Below are positions 11,256 to 19,317 of a stretch of DNA of 38,408 nt, piece by piece. The stretch is from CAZEVY01 sp964515555 (GTDB lineage Bacteria; Acidobacteriota; Terriglobia; Bryobacterales; Bryobacteraceae). Numbering within the stretch: position 1 is the stretch's first letter; each line of letters opens with the position of its first letter. The notes beneath the pieces were generated by a model. It had not been told where the DNA came from and did not search any database. It saw only the letters and a program-made list of their open reading frames with translations. The stretch is from assembly GCA_964515555.1 (NCBI GenBank), contig CAZEVY010000043.1:1-38408 (forward strand). Reading direction: 5' to 3'. The translations under genes were made by a program, and so were the position numbers.

Positions 11256-13579
11256 CGTCGAGCGGTCTCCTTCGGCTTGGCGATCTCGGACCTGGTTACC
11301 TCTCCGCGGCGCGACTGGAACGGCAGGCTCGCGACGATCTCGTCGACCAGCGTCCGGAACCTGTATTCCGATGCCGCCAGCTTGCGCTGAATCTCGTTCA
11401 CGGTCCTTCTATCATATCGCTCCAGCCCGCGGCCCAGAGCGTATGTCAGCATCTTCTCGGTCAGCGTGCGCGCGAACTCCGGCAGATCGTCCTTGAGCAG
11501 CGCGCGCAACTCGGCCGGCTTCGAGAATGTCTTCCCGCCCGGCAGCTCGCCGGTGGCGTCGACCGGGAATTTCCCCTCCGTCGTGCGCCACTTGCCAATC
11601 GCGTCGTAGTTCTCCAGCCCGAAGCCGAGCGCGTCCATGCGCGTGTGACACGACGCGCACGCCGGGTCGGCCCTGTGCTGCTCCAGCTTCTGGCGCGTCG
11701 ATCCGCTGGCGCCCACCTCGGCGTCGTCGATCGCCGGCACGTTGTCGGGCGGAGGCGGAGGCGGCGCGCCGAGAATGTTCTCCAGCACCCACTTGCCGCG
11801 GATCACCGGCGACGTCCGCGTCGGATAGCTCGACACGGTCAGCACGCTCGCGTGACTGAGCACGCCGCCGCGCTGATCCGTCGTCAGCTCGACGCGGCGG
11901 AAGTCGGGGCCATCGACGCCGGGAATCCCGTAGTGCTTCGCCAGCCGCTCGTTGAGGAACGTGAAGCGCGCGTCCAGGAACTCCGAGACCGGCCGGTTCT
12001 CGCGCAACATAGCCTCGAAGAACATTCGCGTCTCCGTGCGCATGGCGTCGCGCAGCTCAGGACCCCACTCCGGGAAGCGCTTGGGATCGGGATTCACCGA
12101 GTCGAGGTTGCGCGTCTCCAGCCACTGCCCGGCGAAACTCGTCGCCAGCGCCGAGGCCCGCTCGTCGGCGAGCATGCGCGTCACTTGCGCCTGGAGGACG
12201 CCTGGCGAGCGCAGCTTGCCCGATTCGGCCAGCGCCAGCAGCGTGTCGTCCGGCATCGAGCTCCACAGGAAGTAGCTCAGCCGCGACGCCAGCTCTACGT
12301 CGGAGACGCGATTCACGCGCAGCGGATCGACCGGCGCCGGATTGCGCTCGATGCGGAACAGAAAGTGCGGAGACACCAGCATCGCCTGGATCGCGAGCTG
12401 TACGCCCTGCTCGGCCGTCTGTCCTTCGGCCTTCGCCAGGTTGACGAAGCGCGTCAGAGACGCGACCTCGGCCCTCGTCACCGGCCGCCGATACGCCCGC
12501 CGCGCCAGCGTCCCGACGATCTTCTCGACGCAGGCCGCGCCCGACTCCGGATCGCAGACGAGAATCCGTTTCCGGCTGGCCTTCTCGACCTTGGCCGGGA
12601 ACGGACCTTCGAAGATAATCGTGCTCGGGAACTTGTTGCGCTTGTCGCTGACTGCGTCCTGCGGCGAGAGCGTCTTGACGAACTCGTCGTTGATAAAGCC
12701 GGCGCGGAAGACATGGTCGCCCTCGGGCAGAACCAGCCGCATCTCGGCTTCCGAATAAGGATTGAAGTACACCAGGCCGCTCGGCTTGGTCTCCACCATC
12801 ATCGAGTGCAGGAGCTTGCCATCCATGCGGAACTCGAACATCACCGGCTTGGCGTCGCGCGCGCGCTCGCCCGCAAGTCCGACACGAATCACGTACTCGC
12901 CGTCCCAGTCGACCCGATGCGTCGCCTCCACGGTGCTCGGATCGAGCCGGCGGATGTTGCGGTTGCGGCGGCTGTACTCGAACTCCAGCGGTTTCTTCGG
13001 CAGCGGATCGGCTCCAATCGCCCGCGACGCGATCCTCTCGGCCGCGTTGATGTACTTCTCCATAAGCACCGGCGATATCGTCAGCACGTCGCCGATGTTG
13101 TCGAAGCCGTGGCCCGAATCGTCAGTCGGAAAATCCTTCTCCGCGCGAAAGTCCACCCCCAGCAGATCGCGGATCGTGTTCGAGTATTCGACGCGGTTCA
13201 TCCGGCGCGCCGTAACGCGGCCGGGATCGGGGCGCATGCGGCGGTCGGCGCGGTCAAATTCGTCTTCGAGGAACTGCACCAGCGCCTTGGTCTGCGCATC
13301 CGGCGGCCGCGGGACGCCCTTGGGCGGCATCTCGCCCGACTTCACCTTTCTAAGGATGCGCTCCCATGCCTCGCGATGCTCGGCCACCGAGGCGGGAGTC
13401 GCGAACGCCTTGAGATTCAGTCCACCCGAGGCGAGCTGATCGTTGTGGCACGGCGCGCAGCTCTTCGATAGGACCGGCTGGACCGCCTTGTCGAATCCCG
13501 GCCCCGCCGCCGGCCTCTGTTGAGCCATCAGCGCGCAAGCCGTCAAGGCAGCGATACACGTATACCCGCTGGCGAACAT
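11252..13579 (-). CDS. DUF1592-family multidomain cytochrome-c-like protein
   Basis: ATG 13579 gives 775 aa with a signal-like N-terminus (ASGYTCIAALTACALMAQ); an upstream GTG at 13600 would add seven residues. Near the start is a planctomycete-type cytochrome c domain with a CAPCH heme motif (about residues 41-45) and the usual SGEMPPKGVPRPP. The order that follows resembles DUF1587 (RRMNRVEYSNTIRDLLG), DUF1595, DUF1592 (SRLSYFLWSSMPDD), DUF1588 with a second heme motif CASCH (about 641-645) and DUF1585 at the C-terminus. Two CxxCH motifs suggest it may bind c-type heme, with an electron-transfer role alongside the DUF1552 partner. Family identity is firm; the reaction is unknown. Confidence 0.9.
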   Translation of the reverse strand: MFASGYTCIAALTACALMAQQRPAAGPGFDKAVQPVLSKSCAPCHNDQLASGGLNLKAFATPASVAEHREAWERILRKVKSGEMPPKGVPRPPDAQTKALVQFLEDEFDRADRRMRPDPGRVTARRMNRVEYSNTIRDLLGVDFRAEKDFPTDDSGHGFDNIGDVLTISPVLMEKYINAAERIASRAIGADPLPKKPLEFEYSRRNRNIRRLDPSTVEATHRVDWDGEYVIRVGLAGERARDAKPVMFEFRMDGKLLHSMMVETKPSGLVYFNPYSEAEMRLVLPEGDHVFRAGFINDEFVKTLSPQDAVSDKRNKFPSTIIFEGPFPAKVEKASRKRILVCDPESGAACVEKIVGTLARRAYRRPVTRAEVASLTRFVNLAKAEGQTAEQGVQLAIQAMLVSPHFLFRIERNPAPVDPLRVNRVSDVELASRLSYFLWSSMPDDTLLALAESGKLRSPGVLQAQVTRMLADERASALATSFAGQWLETRNLDSVNPDPKRFPEWGPELRDAMRTETRMFFEAMLRENRPVSEFLDARFTFLNERLAKHYGIPGVDGPDFRRVELTTDQRGGVLSHASVLTVSSYPTRTSPVIRGKWVLENILGAPPPPPPDNVPAIDDAEVGASGSTRQKLEQHRADPACASCHTRMDALGFGLENYDAIGKWRTTEGKFPVDATGELPGGKTFSKPAELRALLKDDLPEFARTLTEKMLTYALGRGLERYDRRTVNEIQRKLAASEYRFRTLVDEIVASLPFQSRRGEVTRSEIAKPKETARR

Positions 13580-13631
13580 TCTTATTGGATATTGAACCAC
13601 AAATCGGAATTCCGTGATAGTCTAATAGCCC

Positions 13632-13661
13632 GTGACTGAGCCGCAGCCGCGAGAGAGCGGA
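13632..13661 (+). repeat. Dispersed ~30-bp intergenic repeat, degenerate copy A
   Basis: Starts GTGACTGAGCCGCAGCCGCG and ends GAGAGCGGA. It matches the better-preserved copy 60 bp downstream and the copies at 28047 and around 31176-31308. It sits between the divergent DUF1592 and CARDB genes. Confidence 0.7.
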
Positions 13662-13691
13662 CCTTCGAGCGACGTTCCACAACCCGATTGC

Positions 13692-13721
13692 GTGACCGAG
13701 CCGCGACCGTCAGGGAGCGGA
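13692..13721 (+). repeat. Dispersed ~30-bp intergenic repeat, copy B
   Basis: Contains the cores GAGCCGCGACC and AGGGAGCGGA. Translated in the frame of the downstream gene it would give VTEPRPSGSG, a sign that N-terminal extensions through this region are artefacts. Confidence 0.8.
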
Positions 13722-13763
13722 ATTCACCCCCGTCTGGAACCCGACTGGAGCGCCGCACGTCTC

Positions 13764-16700
13764 GTGAGACGACTCGTGAATTCAACCGCCCTCCGCGCAG
13801 CCCTGGTGCTCGGGCTCACTTCGTTCCTGGCGAACGCTCAGATTGTCGCCCGGCCCCCGTCGCTCGAAGTCGTCTCCGCCGCCGGATTTCAGCCCTCGGT
13901 CGCCCCCGAATCGCTCGCCTCCGCATTCGGAGCCAACCTCGCCAGTCAACTTGTTCTCGGCGGACCCGACCTCGAGGGACGCCTTCCCAACGAACTCGAC
14001 GGCGTCAGCGTCGAAGTCAACGCCCGCCGATGCGGCCTTTTCTTCGTCTCCCCGGCGCAGATCAACTTCCTGGTCCCCGCCGAGACCGAGCTCGGCGTCG
14101 CCGAAGTCATCGTCCGCCGCGGCTCGACGATCCTGGGCCGCGGCACGGTTCCCGTGCTGCTCTCCGCGCCCTCGCTCTTCTCGCTCGACTCCTCCGGTCG
14201 CGGACGCGGCGCCATCCTCAACGCCGTCACCAACCGCTTCGGCCCCTTCGAGGCGACCACGCCCGAAAATCCAGCCGGCGACCAGCGCACGCGGCTCGCT
14301 GTCTTCGGCACCGGCATCCGATTCGCCGGCAACCCGGAGCGCGACCCCGCCCTCGTCAACGCCGCCGGCTTCGTCCTCGCCACGGCGCGAAACGCCGATG
14401 GCCGCCCATTCCCGCTCATCGTCGAATACGCCGGTCCCGCGCCCGGCTACGCCGGGCTCGACCAGTTGAACCTCGTCCTTCCTCCCGAACTCGAAGCCGC
14501 CGGCGTCATGTCCCTGACCGTCACCGCCGACCCCGAGGTCTCCAACGCCATTCAGTTCACCGTGCGCGAAGGCGGCGGCCCGCGCATCACCTCGTTCGCC
14601 CCCGACCGCATCGCCCCCGGCGGCGAGATCAACATCACAGGAACCGGCTTCGTCGTCGAGAACAGCCCTGGCGGCCGCAACGCCATCATCCTCCAGATCG
14701 GCGACGGCCCCGAGCTTCCCGCCGTCGCCCTGCGCTCCACCGCGACCTCGATGACCGCGCTGATCCTGCCGCTCTCCGCCGCCGCTCCCTCCGCGCTGTA
14801 CGAAGGTCCCGTCAAACTCTGCGTCGACGTCGACCGCCTGCGAAACTGTGCCGCGCAGCCCCTCACGATACTTCCCGCGGTCCGGCCGCCCGACCCTCCC
14901 GGCCAGGCGCTGACGGCGCTCGCGCGCCAGACTCAGACGGCCGTCGCCGACGCGCTTCGCGCCCTCGGCAACGCCGGCCTCGTGCGCAATTTGACGATCA
15001 TCGGCGACCGCAACATACAGGCGCTCGAGCAGACCATCGCCGACGCCGTCGCCGGACGCCCGCAGTCGATCGTCGTCGATCTCGGCGCCGGCCGCCTGGA
15101 GACCGTCGCCCTCGACCTCGCGCTCCTGGCGCGCGTCGAATCGCTCGTCGCCGCCAACCGGCAGTCGCGCGACGTGACCGCGCGGCCCATCGTCGAGAAG
15201 CTGCCCGAGCGCCGTGAAGCCGCCGCGTGTCCCATTCCCGAAGAACAGCGCCGCATCGCGTTGAAGTCGCTCTACGACGCCTTCGACACNNNNNNNNNNN
15301 NNNNNNNNNNNNNNNNNNNNNNNNNNNNNNNNNNNNNNNNNNNNNNNNNNNNNNNNNNNNNNNNNNNNNNNNNNNNNNNNNNNNNNNNNCCCGGCCAGCG
15401 CGCCGACCTCAACGTGATCGGCCTCTTCAACGGCGTGGTCCGCACCGCCGACGCCCCGTCGGTCCGCGCACAGGCCGAAGCGCAGTTCCGCCAGTGGGCG
15501 ACGCGCGCGCTCGCGCTCGTTCCCGGCACGGGATTCCTCACCGCCGCGCCGCTCGCCCAGGCTTTCGCGCAACAGCTCGGCGCGACGCTCCCTGCGGCGG
15601 CGGCCGGACTCGCGCTCGCGGAGCTGGTCGCCGACAACCTGCCCCGCGTCTCCACATCGCCCGTCGCCATCGAGCTGGGCGCGGATTCTCTGGGATTCTC
15701 CAGCCCCTCCGGCAGCGCCGTCGGCGTCAGTCTCGCGTGCTCCGATGAGTCCGCCCCGCAAGGTTCAGTCCGCGCCTTCGCCGCGACGTCCGCGCAGAAG
15801 CTCGACGTCGTCTCGCTCGGCAATCTTCTTCGAGTGCGCGACGACGTCCTCCCCTCGGCGTCGTTCAACGTCGCCTCGGCGGACCGCGCTCCCGTGCTGC
15901 GCGACATCGTGCTGGAATCCGCCGCAGCCGCCGGAGGCGCCGGCACGCGCGCCACCGTCTCGCTGGTCGCCCCCGCGCCCGCCGAGGGCGTCGTCGTCGC
16001 GCTCGCGAGCGGCGACCCGGCCGTTGTCGCGCTACCCGCGTCGGTGACCATTCCTCCCGGCGAGACCAGCTTCAACTTTCCCGTTCCCGCGGGCGTCGTG
16101 ACTGCCACGCGGCGCGTGACGATATCGGCGATTCTCAACGTGATTACTGTCACCGCGACGCTCACCGTGAATCCGCCGCCGCAGGCGCAAATCGATCTCA
16201 CGGTGACAGCGGCCTCCGTGTCGCCCAATTCGAGGACAGCGGGAAGCGCCGTGACCTTCAACTACACGGTCGCCAACGCGGGCTCCTCGCCGAGCGGCGG
16301 GTTCCAGGCGCGTGTCTTCCTCTCGACCGACGCGGCCATCACCACGGCCGACACGCCGCTCGCCGCCGAAACCGTCGCCAGTCTCGGCGCCAACACCTCC
16401 GCCAGCCGGTCGTTGCAGGCGACTATTCCCGCGAACACGGCGCCGGGGTCGTACTTCCTCGGCGTCATCGTCGACAGCGGCGCCGCAATCGCCGAATCCG
16501 ACGAAGCGAACAACACCGGCTCGGCGCCGTTCAGCGTGGTCTCCTCGCTGCCGGACCTGGTGATCGATTCGTTCACAATCTCCCAATCGTCGGGCGACGC
16601 AGGGGCGCGGGTGAGCTCGACGCTGGTGATCCGGAACGCGGGCGGCGGCAACGTCGGTACTTTGAGCTACAGCATTCGTCTCTCGACCGATGCGACCGTC

Positions 16701-18734
16701 ACGTCGGCCGACACTCTGCTGGCCGGAGGAGCGTCGAGTCCCGGCGCCAGCGCCGGCCAGGTCCTGACCCGGTCCGATACCATCCGCATCTCGGCGCCGC
16801 CCGGGAACTACTTCATCGGCGCCGTGCTGGACGAAGGCGGCATCGTCAGCGAGGCTGACGAGACCAACAACCGCCGGTCAATCCCCTACACGATCACGGC
16901 GTCGTGCCTCTCGGCCGCGTCGGCCTCCCAGCCGGATTTGGTCGTTCGGAATGTCAGCGTCGCCCCGGGTTCCGGAGCGCAGGGCATCGTGGCCCGTGCC
17001 TCGTTCGAAGTGCAGAACCTGGGCAGCGTGGCAAGTTCCAGCTTCGGAATGATCGCGCGTTTCTCGACGGATCAGAACGTGGGCAACGATACCTTCCTAA
17101 GCAGTGCCGGTTTCGCGGGATTACAGCCCTGCGAGGACCTGAATCAGATTGTCAGCACTTTCGCCTTTCCAGTTCCCTCGGTGGCGCCGGGACCTTTCTT
17201 TGTGCTCATCAGCGTGGACCCCGGCAACACCGTGGCCGAATCCAACGAGAGCAACAACACCGGCGCGGCGGCATTCACCGTAACCGGCGCCGCCGGCGCC
17301 GACCTCGTGGTGGACAGCGCCTCGGTGAATCCCGTCTTCGCCTCGCCCGAAGGCCAGGTCGGCGTCAGCCTTCAGATTCGCAACGCGGGCGACCAGACAT
17401 CCGGTCGCTTCGACGCACGCGTCGTGCTCTCACCCGACGCGGCCATTACCACGGGCGACACCGTGCTCCTCACCCTGCCCGGCAACCTCCTCCCCGCGGG
17501 CGGGTTGTTGCGGCAGACGCGGACCGTGACGGTGCCCGCCGGAACGGCCCCAGGATCGTACTTTATCGGGGTCATCGCCGACGACGGCGGCGCCGTCGCC
17601 GAGTCCAACGAGTCCAACAACACCGCGTCGGTTTCCTTCACGGTCACGCCGCCGCTGCCCGACCTTGTGGTGCAGAATGTGTCCCCCAATCCGGCGAGCG
17701 CGTCCGCTGGAGGAACCGTGGCCGTGTCCGTGCGCATCTCCAATCCCGGCGGCCAGTCCGCTGGAGCCTTAGCCGTCAACCTCGTCCTCTCGTCCGATGC
17801 AAACATCGGCCAGGGCGATACGCCCATCGGCGCCATCACCGTCGGGCTGGGTCCCAATGCGACCGCCACCTTTGGAGCCAACGTCACCATTCCCGTGGGC
17901 GCCGCCCCGGGCGCCTACTTCATCGGCGCGATCGCCGACGCCGGCCAGGTGGTGGCGGAATCCAACGAGAACAACAACACCGGATCGGCGCCCTTCACCG
18001 TCACGCCGCCGCAGCCCGACCTGATCATCCTGAATCCGTCCGCGATCGTCTCTGCGGCCCGCCCCGGTACGAGCTTCAATGTGAACTACCAGGTCCGCAA
18101 CAACGGCGCCGGGCCGAGCGCGTCGAACTTCCTCGTCCGCGTGGTCCTCTCCGCCGACGCCGTCATCGACGCCAACGACACGCCCCTCAACAACACCACC
18201 TTCACGCCCCTCGCGGCCGGCGAGGTGCGCAGCGGCGGTTCGCCGCTCGTGACGCTTCCCAACGCCGCGCCCGGCGCGTACTTCATCGGCTTCATCGCCG
18301 ACGTCAACGGAGCGGTCGCCGAGTCCAATGAGAACAACAACACGGCCTCGATTCCGTTCACGGTCCTCGGTCCTCCCGACCTGGTGGTGCAGAACTTCCA
18401 GCTCAACCTCACCCAGGTGCAGAACGGCGGCGTTGTGGCGGTCACTTTCCAGGTGCGAAACCAGGGCGATACCACCGCCGACGTCTTCTCCTACGAAATC
18501 CGGCTGTCGAACAACGCCAGCGTGACGGCGGCCGACCCGCTCATCGGCGGGCCTTTCAGCAGCGTGAACCCCATCGCGCCCGGCGCCACCGTCACGTTCC
18601 TGCGGACCGTCACCATTCCCGTCGCGACCGTGCCCGGCAACTACTTCATCGGCGTGCGCGTCGACTCCGCCGGCGTGGTCGCGGAATCGAGCGAAGCCAA
18701 CAACACGGCGTCGGCCCCCATTAAGGTGAACTGA
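13764..18734 (+). CDS. Giant secreted protein: TIGR03437 domain, IPT/TIG-like domain, seven CARDB repeats (contains a gap)
   Basis: GTG 13764 gives a proper signal peptide (RRLVNSTALRAALVLGL, cleaved near ANA-Q) with GGAG about 13 bases upstream. The open frame extends back to GTG 13632, but that stretch covers two intergenic repeats, so it is probably not translated. Nominal length is 1656 aa. After the signal comes a domain like TIGR03437, the Solibacter-type domain usually found at C-termini (VSAAGFQPSVAPESLASAFG, VSPAQINFLVPAE, YAGLDQLNLVLPP). An IPT/TIG-like domain follows (SFAPDRIAPGGEINITGTGF), then an Ala-rich helical region holding the 100-N gap, a beta domain, and seven CARDB repeats to the C-terminus. 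No anchor or sorting signal was seen at the end (SAPIKVN). The frame is the same on both sides of the gap, but the gap length is nominal, so continuity is not proved. Probably an extracellular adhesive or binding protein. Confidence 0.8.
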   Translation: MRRLVNSTALRAALVLGLTSFLANAQIVARPPSLEVVSAAGFQPSVAPESLASAFGANLASQLVLGGPDLEGRLPNELDGVSVEVNARRCGLFFVSPAQINFLVPAETELGVAEVIVRRGSTILGRGTVPVLLSAPSLFSLDSSGRGRGAILNAVTNRFGPFEATTPENPAGDQRTRLAVFGTGIRFAGNPERDPALVNAAGFVLATARNADGRPFPLIVEYAGPAPGYAGLDQLNLVLPPELEAAGVMSLTVTADPEVSNAIQFTVREGGGPRITSFAPDRIAPGGEINITGTGFVVENSPGGRNAIILQIGDGPELPAVALRSTATSMTALILPLSAAAPSALYEGPVKLCVDVDRLRNCAAQPLTILPAVRPPDPPGQALTALARQTQTAVADALRALGNAGLVRNLTIIGDRNIQALEQTIADAVAGRPQSIVVDLGAGRLETVALDLALLARVESLVAANRQSRDVTARPIVEKLPERREAAACPIPEEQRRIALKSLYDAFDXXXXXXXXXXXXXXXXXXXXXXXXXXXXXXXXXXPGQRADLNVIGLFNGVVRTADAPSVRAQAEAQFRQWATRALALVPGTGFLTAAPLAQAFAQQLGATLPAAAAGLALAELVADNLPRVSTSPVAIELGADSLGFSSPSGSAVGVSLACSDESAPQGSVRAFAATSAQKLDVVSLGNLLRVRDDVLPSASFNVASADRAPVLRDIVLESAAAAGGAGTRATVSLVAPAPAEGVVVALASGDPAVVALPASVTIPPGETSFNFPVPAGVVTATRRVTISAILNVITVTATLTVNPPPQAQIDLTVTAASVSPNSRTAGSAVTFNYTVANAGSSPSGGFQARVFLSTDAAITTADTPLAAETVASLGANTSASRSLQATIPANTAPGSYFLGVIVDSGAAIAESDEANNTGSAPFSVVSSLPDLVIDSFTISQSSGDAGARVSSTLVIRNAGGGNVGTLSYSIRLSTDATVTSADTLLAGGASSPGASAGQVLTRSDTIRISAPPGNYFIGAVLDEGGIVSEADETNNRRSIPYTITASCLSAASASQPDLVVRNVSVAPGSGAQGIVARASFEVQNLGSVASSSFGMIARFSTDQNVGNDTFLSSAGFAGLQPCEDLNQIVSTFAFPVPSVAPGPFFVLISVDPGNTVAESNESNNTGAAAFTVTGAAGADLVVDSASVNPVFASPEGQVGVSLQIRNAGDQTSGRFDARVVLSPDAAITTGDTVLLTLPGNLLPAGGLLRQTRTVTVPAGTAPGSYFIGVIADDGGAVAESNESNNTASVSFTVTPPLPDLVVQNVSPNPASASAGGTVAVSVRISNPGGQSAGALAVNLVLSSDANIGQGDTPIGAITVGLGPNATATFGANVTIPVGAAPGAYFIGAIADAGQVVAESNENNNTGSAPFTVTPPQPDLIILNPSAIVSAARPGTSFNVNYQVRNNGAGPSASNFLVRVVLSADAVIDANDTPLNNTTFTPLAAGEVRSGGSPLVTLPNAAPGAYFIGFIADVNGAVAESNENNNTASIPFTVLGPPDLVVQNFQLNLTQVQNGGVVAVTFQVRNQGDTTADVFSYEIRLSNNASVTAADPLIGGPFSSVNPIAPGATVTFLRTVTIPVATVPGNYFIGVRVDSAGVVAESSEANNTASAPIKVN
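15290..15389. other. Assembly gap of exactly 100 N
   Basis: A run of 100 undetermined bases inside the CARDB gene. The round number suggests a placeholder of unknown true size. Flanking sequences are both coding in the same nominal frame. Confidence 0.97.
16191..18734 (+). repeat. Seven tandem ~360-bp CARDB-encoding units
   Basis: Units begin at about 16191, 16551, 16932, 17298, 17658, 18015 and 18375, a spacing of 357-381 bp. Each starts with a PDLVV-like strand, has a GxYFIG strand, and ends with a version of AESNExNNTxSxPFTV. The codons for ESNENNN recur almost unchanged, making the array prone to recombination or mis-assembly. Confidence 0.88.
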
Positions 18735-19317
18735 CGGGAGTTGGGGCCGCGCGTCGACCGGTCACAGCCATTTGATTCCCGCCATCTGCCTGTCGCTCCA
18801 CGACTTCTACGGCCGCCCCTCCGGGAAAGGCGCATCGGGCCTGCTACGCTCGAACGCTGGTGGGAACCGGTCTTCGGCGACCATCGCCGGAGCGAGCGAA
18901 CCATTCGGCCGAAATCGCGCGAATTGTAAGAATTGAAAAACGAAGACTGCAAGTGGGCGGAAAGAAGCGCGCGCTGGTGGCTACAGCGCACGCGTTACTG
19001 GTGCTGGTTCATCGCGTGCTGACCACCGGACAACCTTACCAGCCGTCCGGACCTCAGCCTGTGGACGAGCCCCGAAGACAGCGAATGATCCGCCATCACG
19101 TTCGCTGCCTCGGCCGATTGGGAATCTCGGCCGGCTCCCTGCTTCCGGCGGCTCGCTCGTATCGCGTCAACACTCGACTCCCCAATCCACCGGAGCCAGC
19201 TCCATAAGCGTGAATATTTTCGGAGCAACCCAATTTCGCAGAACGACAGCCCGGCCCGGCGCACCAGTAGTCTTGACGACGCGTCCCTCAAGTGCGAGAC
19301 TCGCTCTCGGAGCACTC
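18735..19317. other. 583-bp intergenic region with transposase remnant
   Basis: Between the CARDB gene stop and the TonB receptor ATG no intact gene is credible. The middle holds an IS110-type fragment (listed separately). An AT-richer patch at about 18918-18945 just before the fragment is the only place with promoter-like composition. The rest shows nothing recognisable. Confidence 0.6.
18929..19123 (+). pseudogene. C-terminal remnant of an IS110-family transposase
   Basis: The plus-strand reading RRLQVGGKKRALVATAHALL, then VLVHRVLTTGQPYQ and later RHHVRCLGRLG, matches the C-terminal tail of IS116/IS110/IS902 transposases, where a Lys-Arg-Ala-x-x-Ala-x-Ala-His motif precedes a short helical tail. 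Only about 65 codons remain; the catalytic DEDD domain and most of the Tnp20 domain are absent, and the start is in noncoding sequence. It is a decayed insertion between the CARDB gene and the TonB receptor. Family recognition is by eye. Confidence 0.55.

Noticed and set aside
13605..13614. Palindrome CGGAATTCCG between the divergent DUF1592 and CARDB genes as an operator
   Set aside because: Only ten bases, a single occurrence, and no regulator nearby, so it cannot be told from chance.
13632..13763. N-terminal extension of the CARDB protein from GTG 13632
   Set aside because: The extension encodes two copies of the intergenic repeat and precedes a good signal peptide, so translation from 13764 is preferred. 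A -10-like TCTAAT just before 13632 leaves some doubt.
16191..18734. CRISPR or satellite-like array
   Set aside because: The periodicity is about 360 bp and fully coding; it is explained by tandem CARDB domains.
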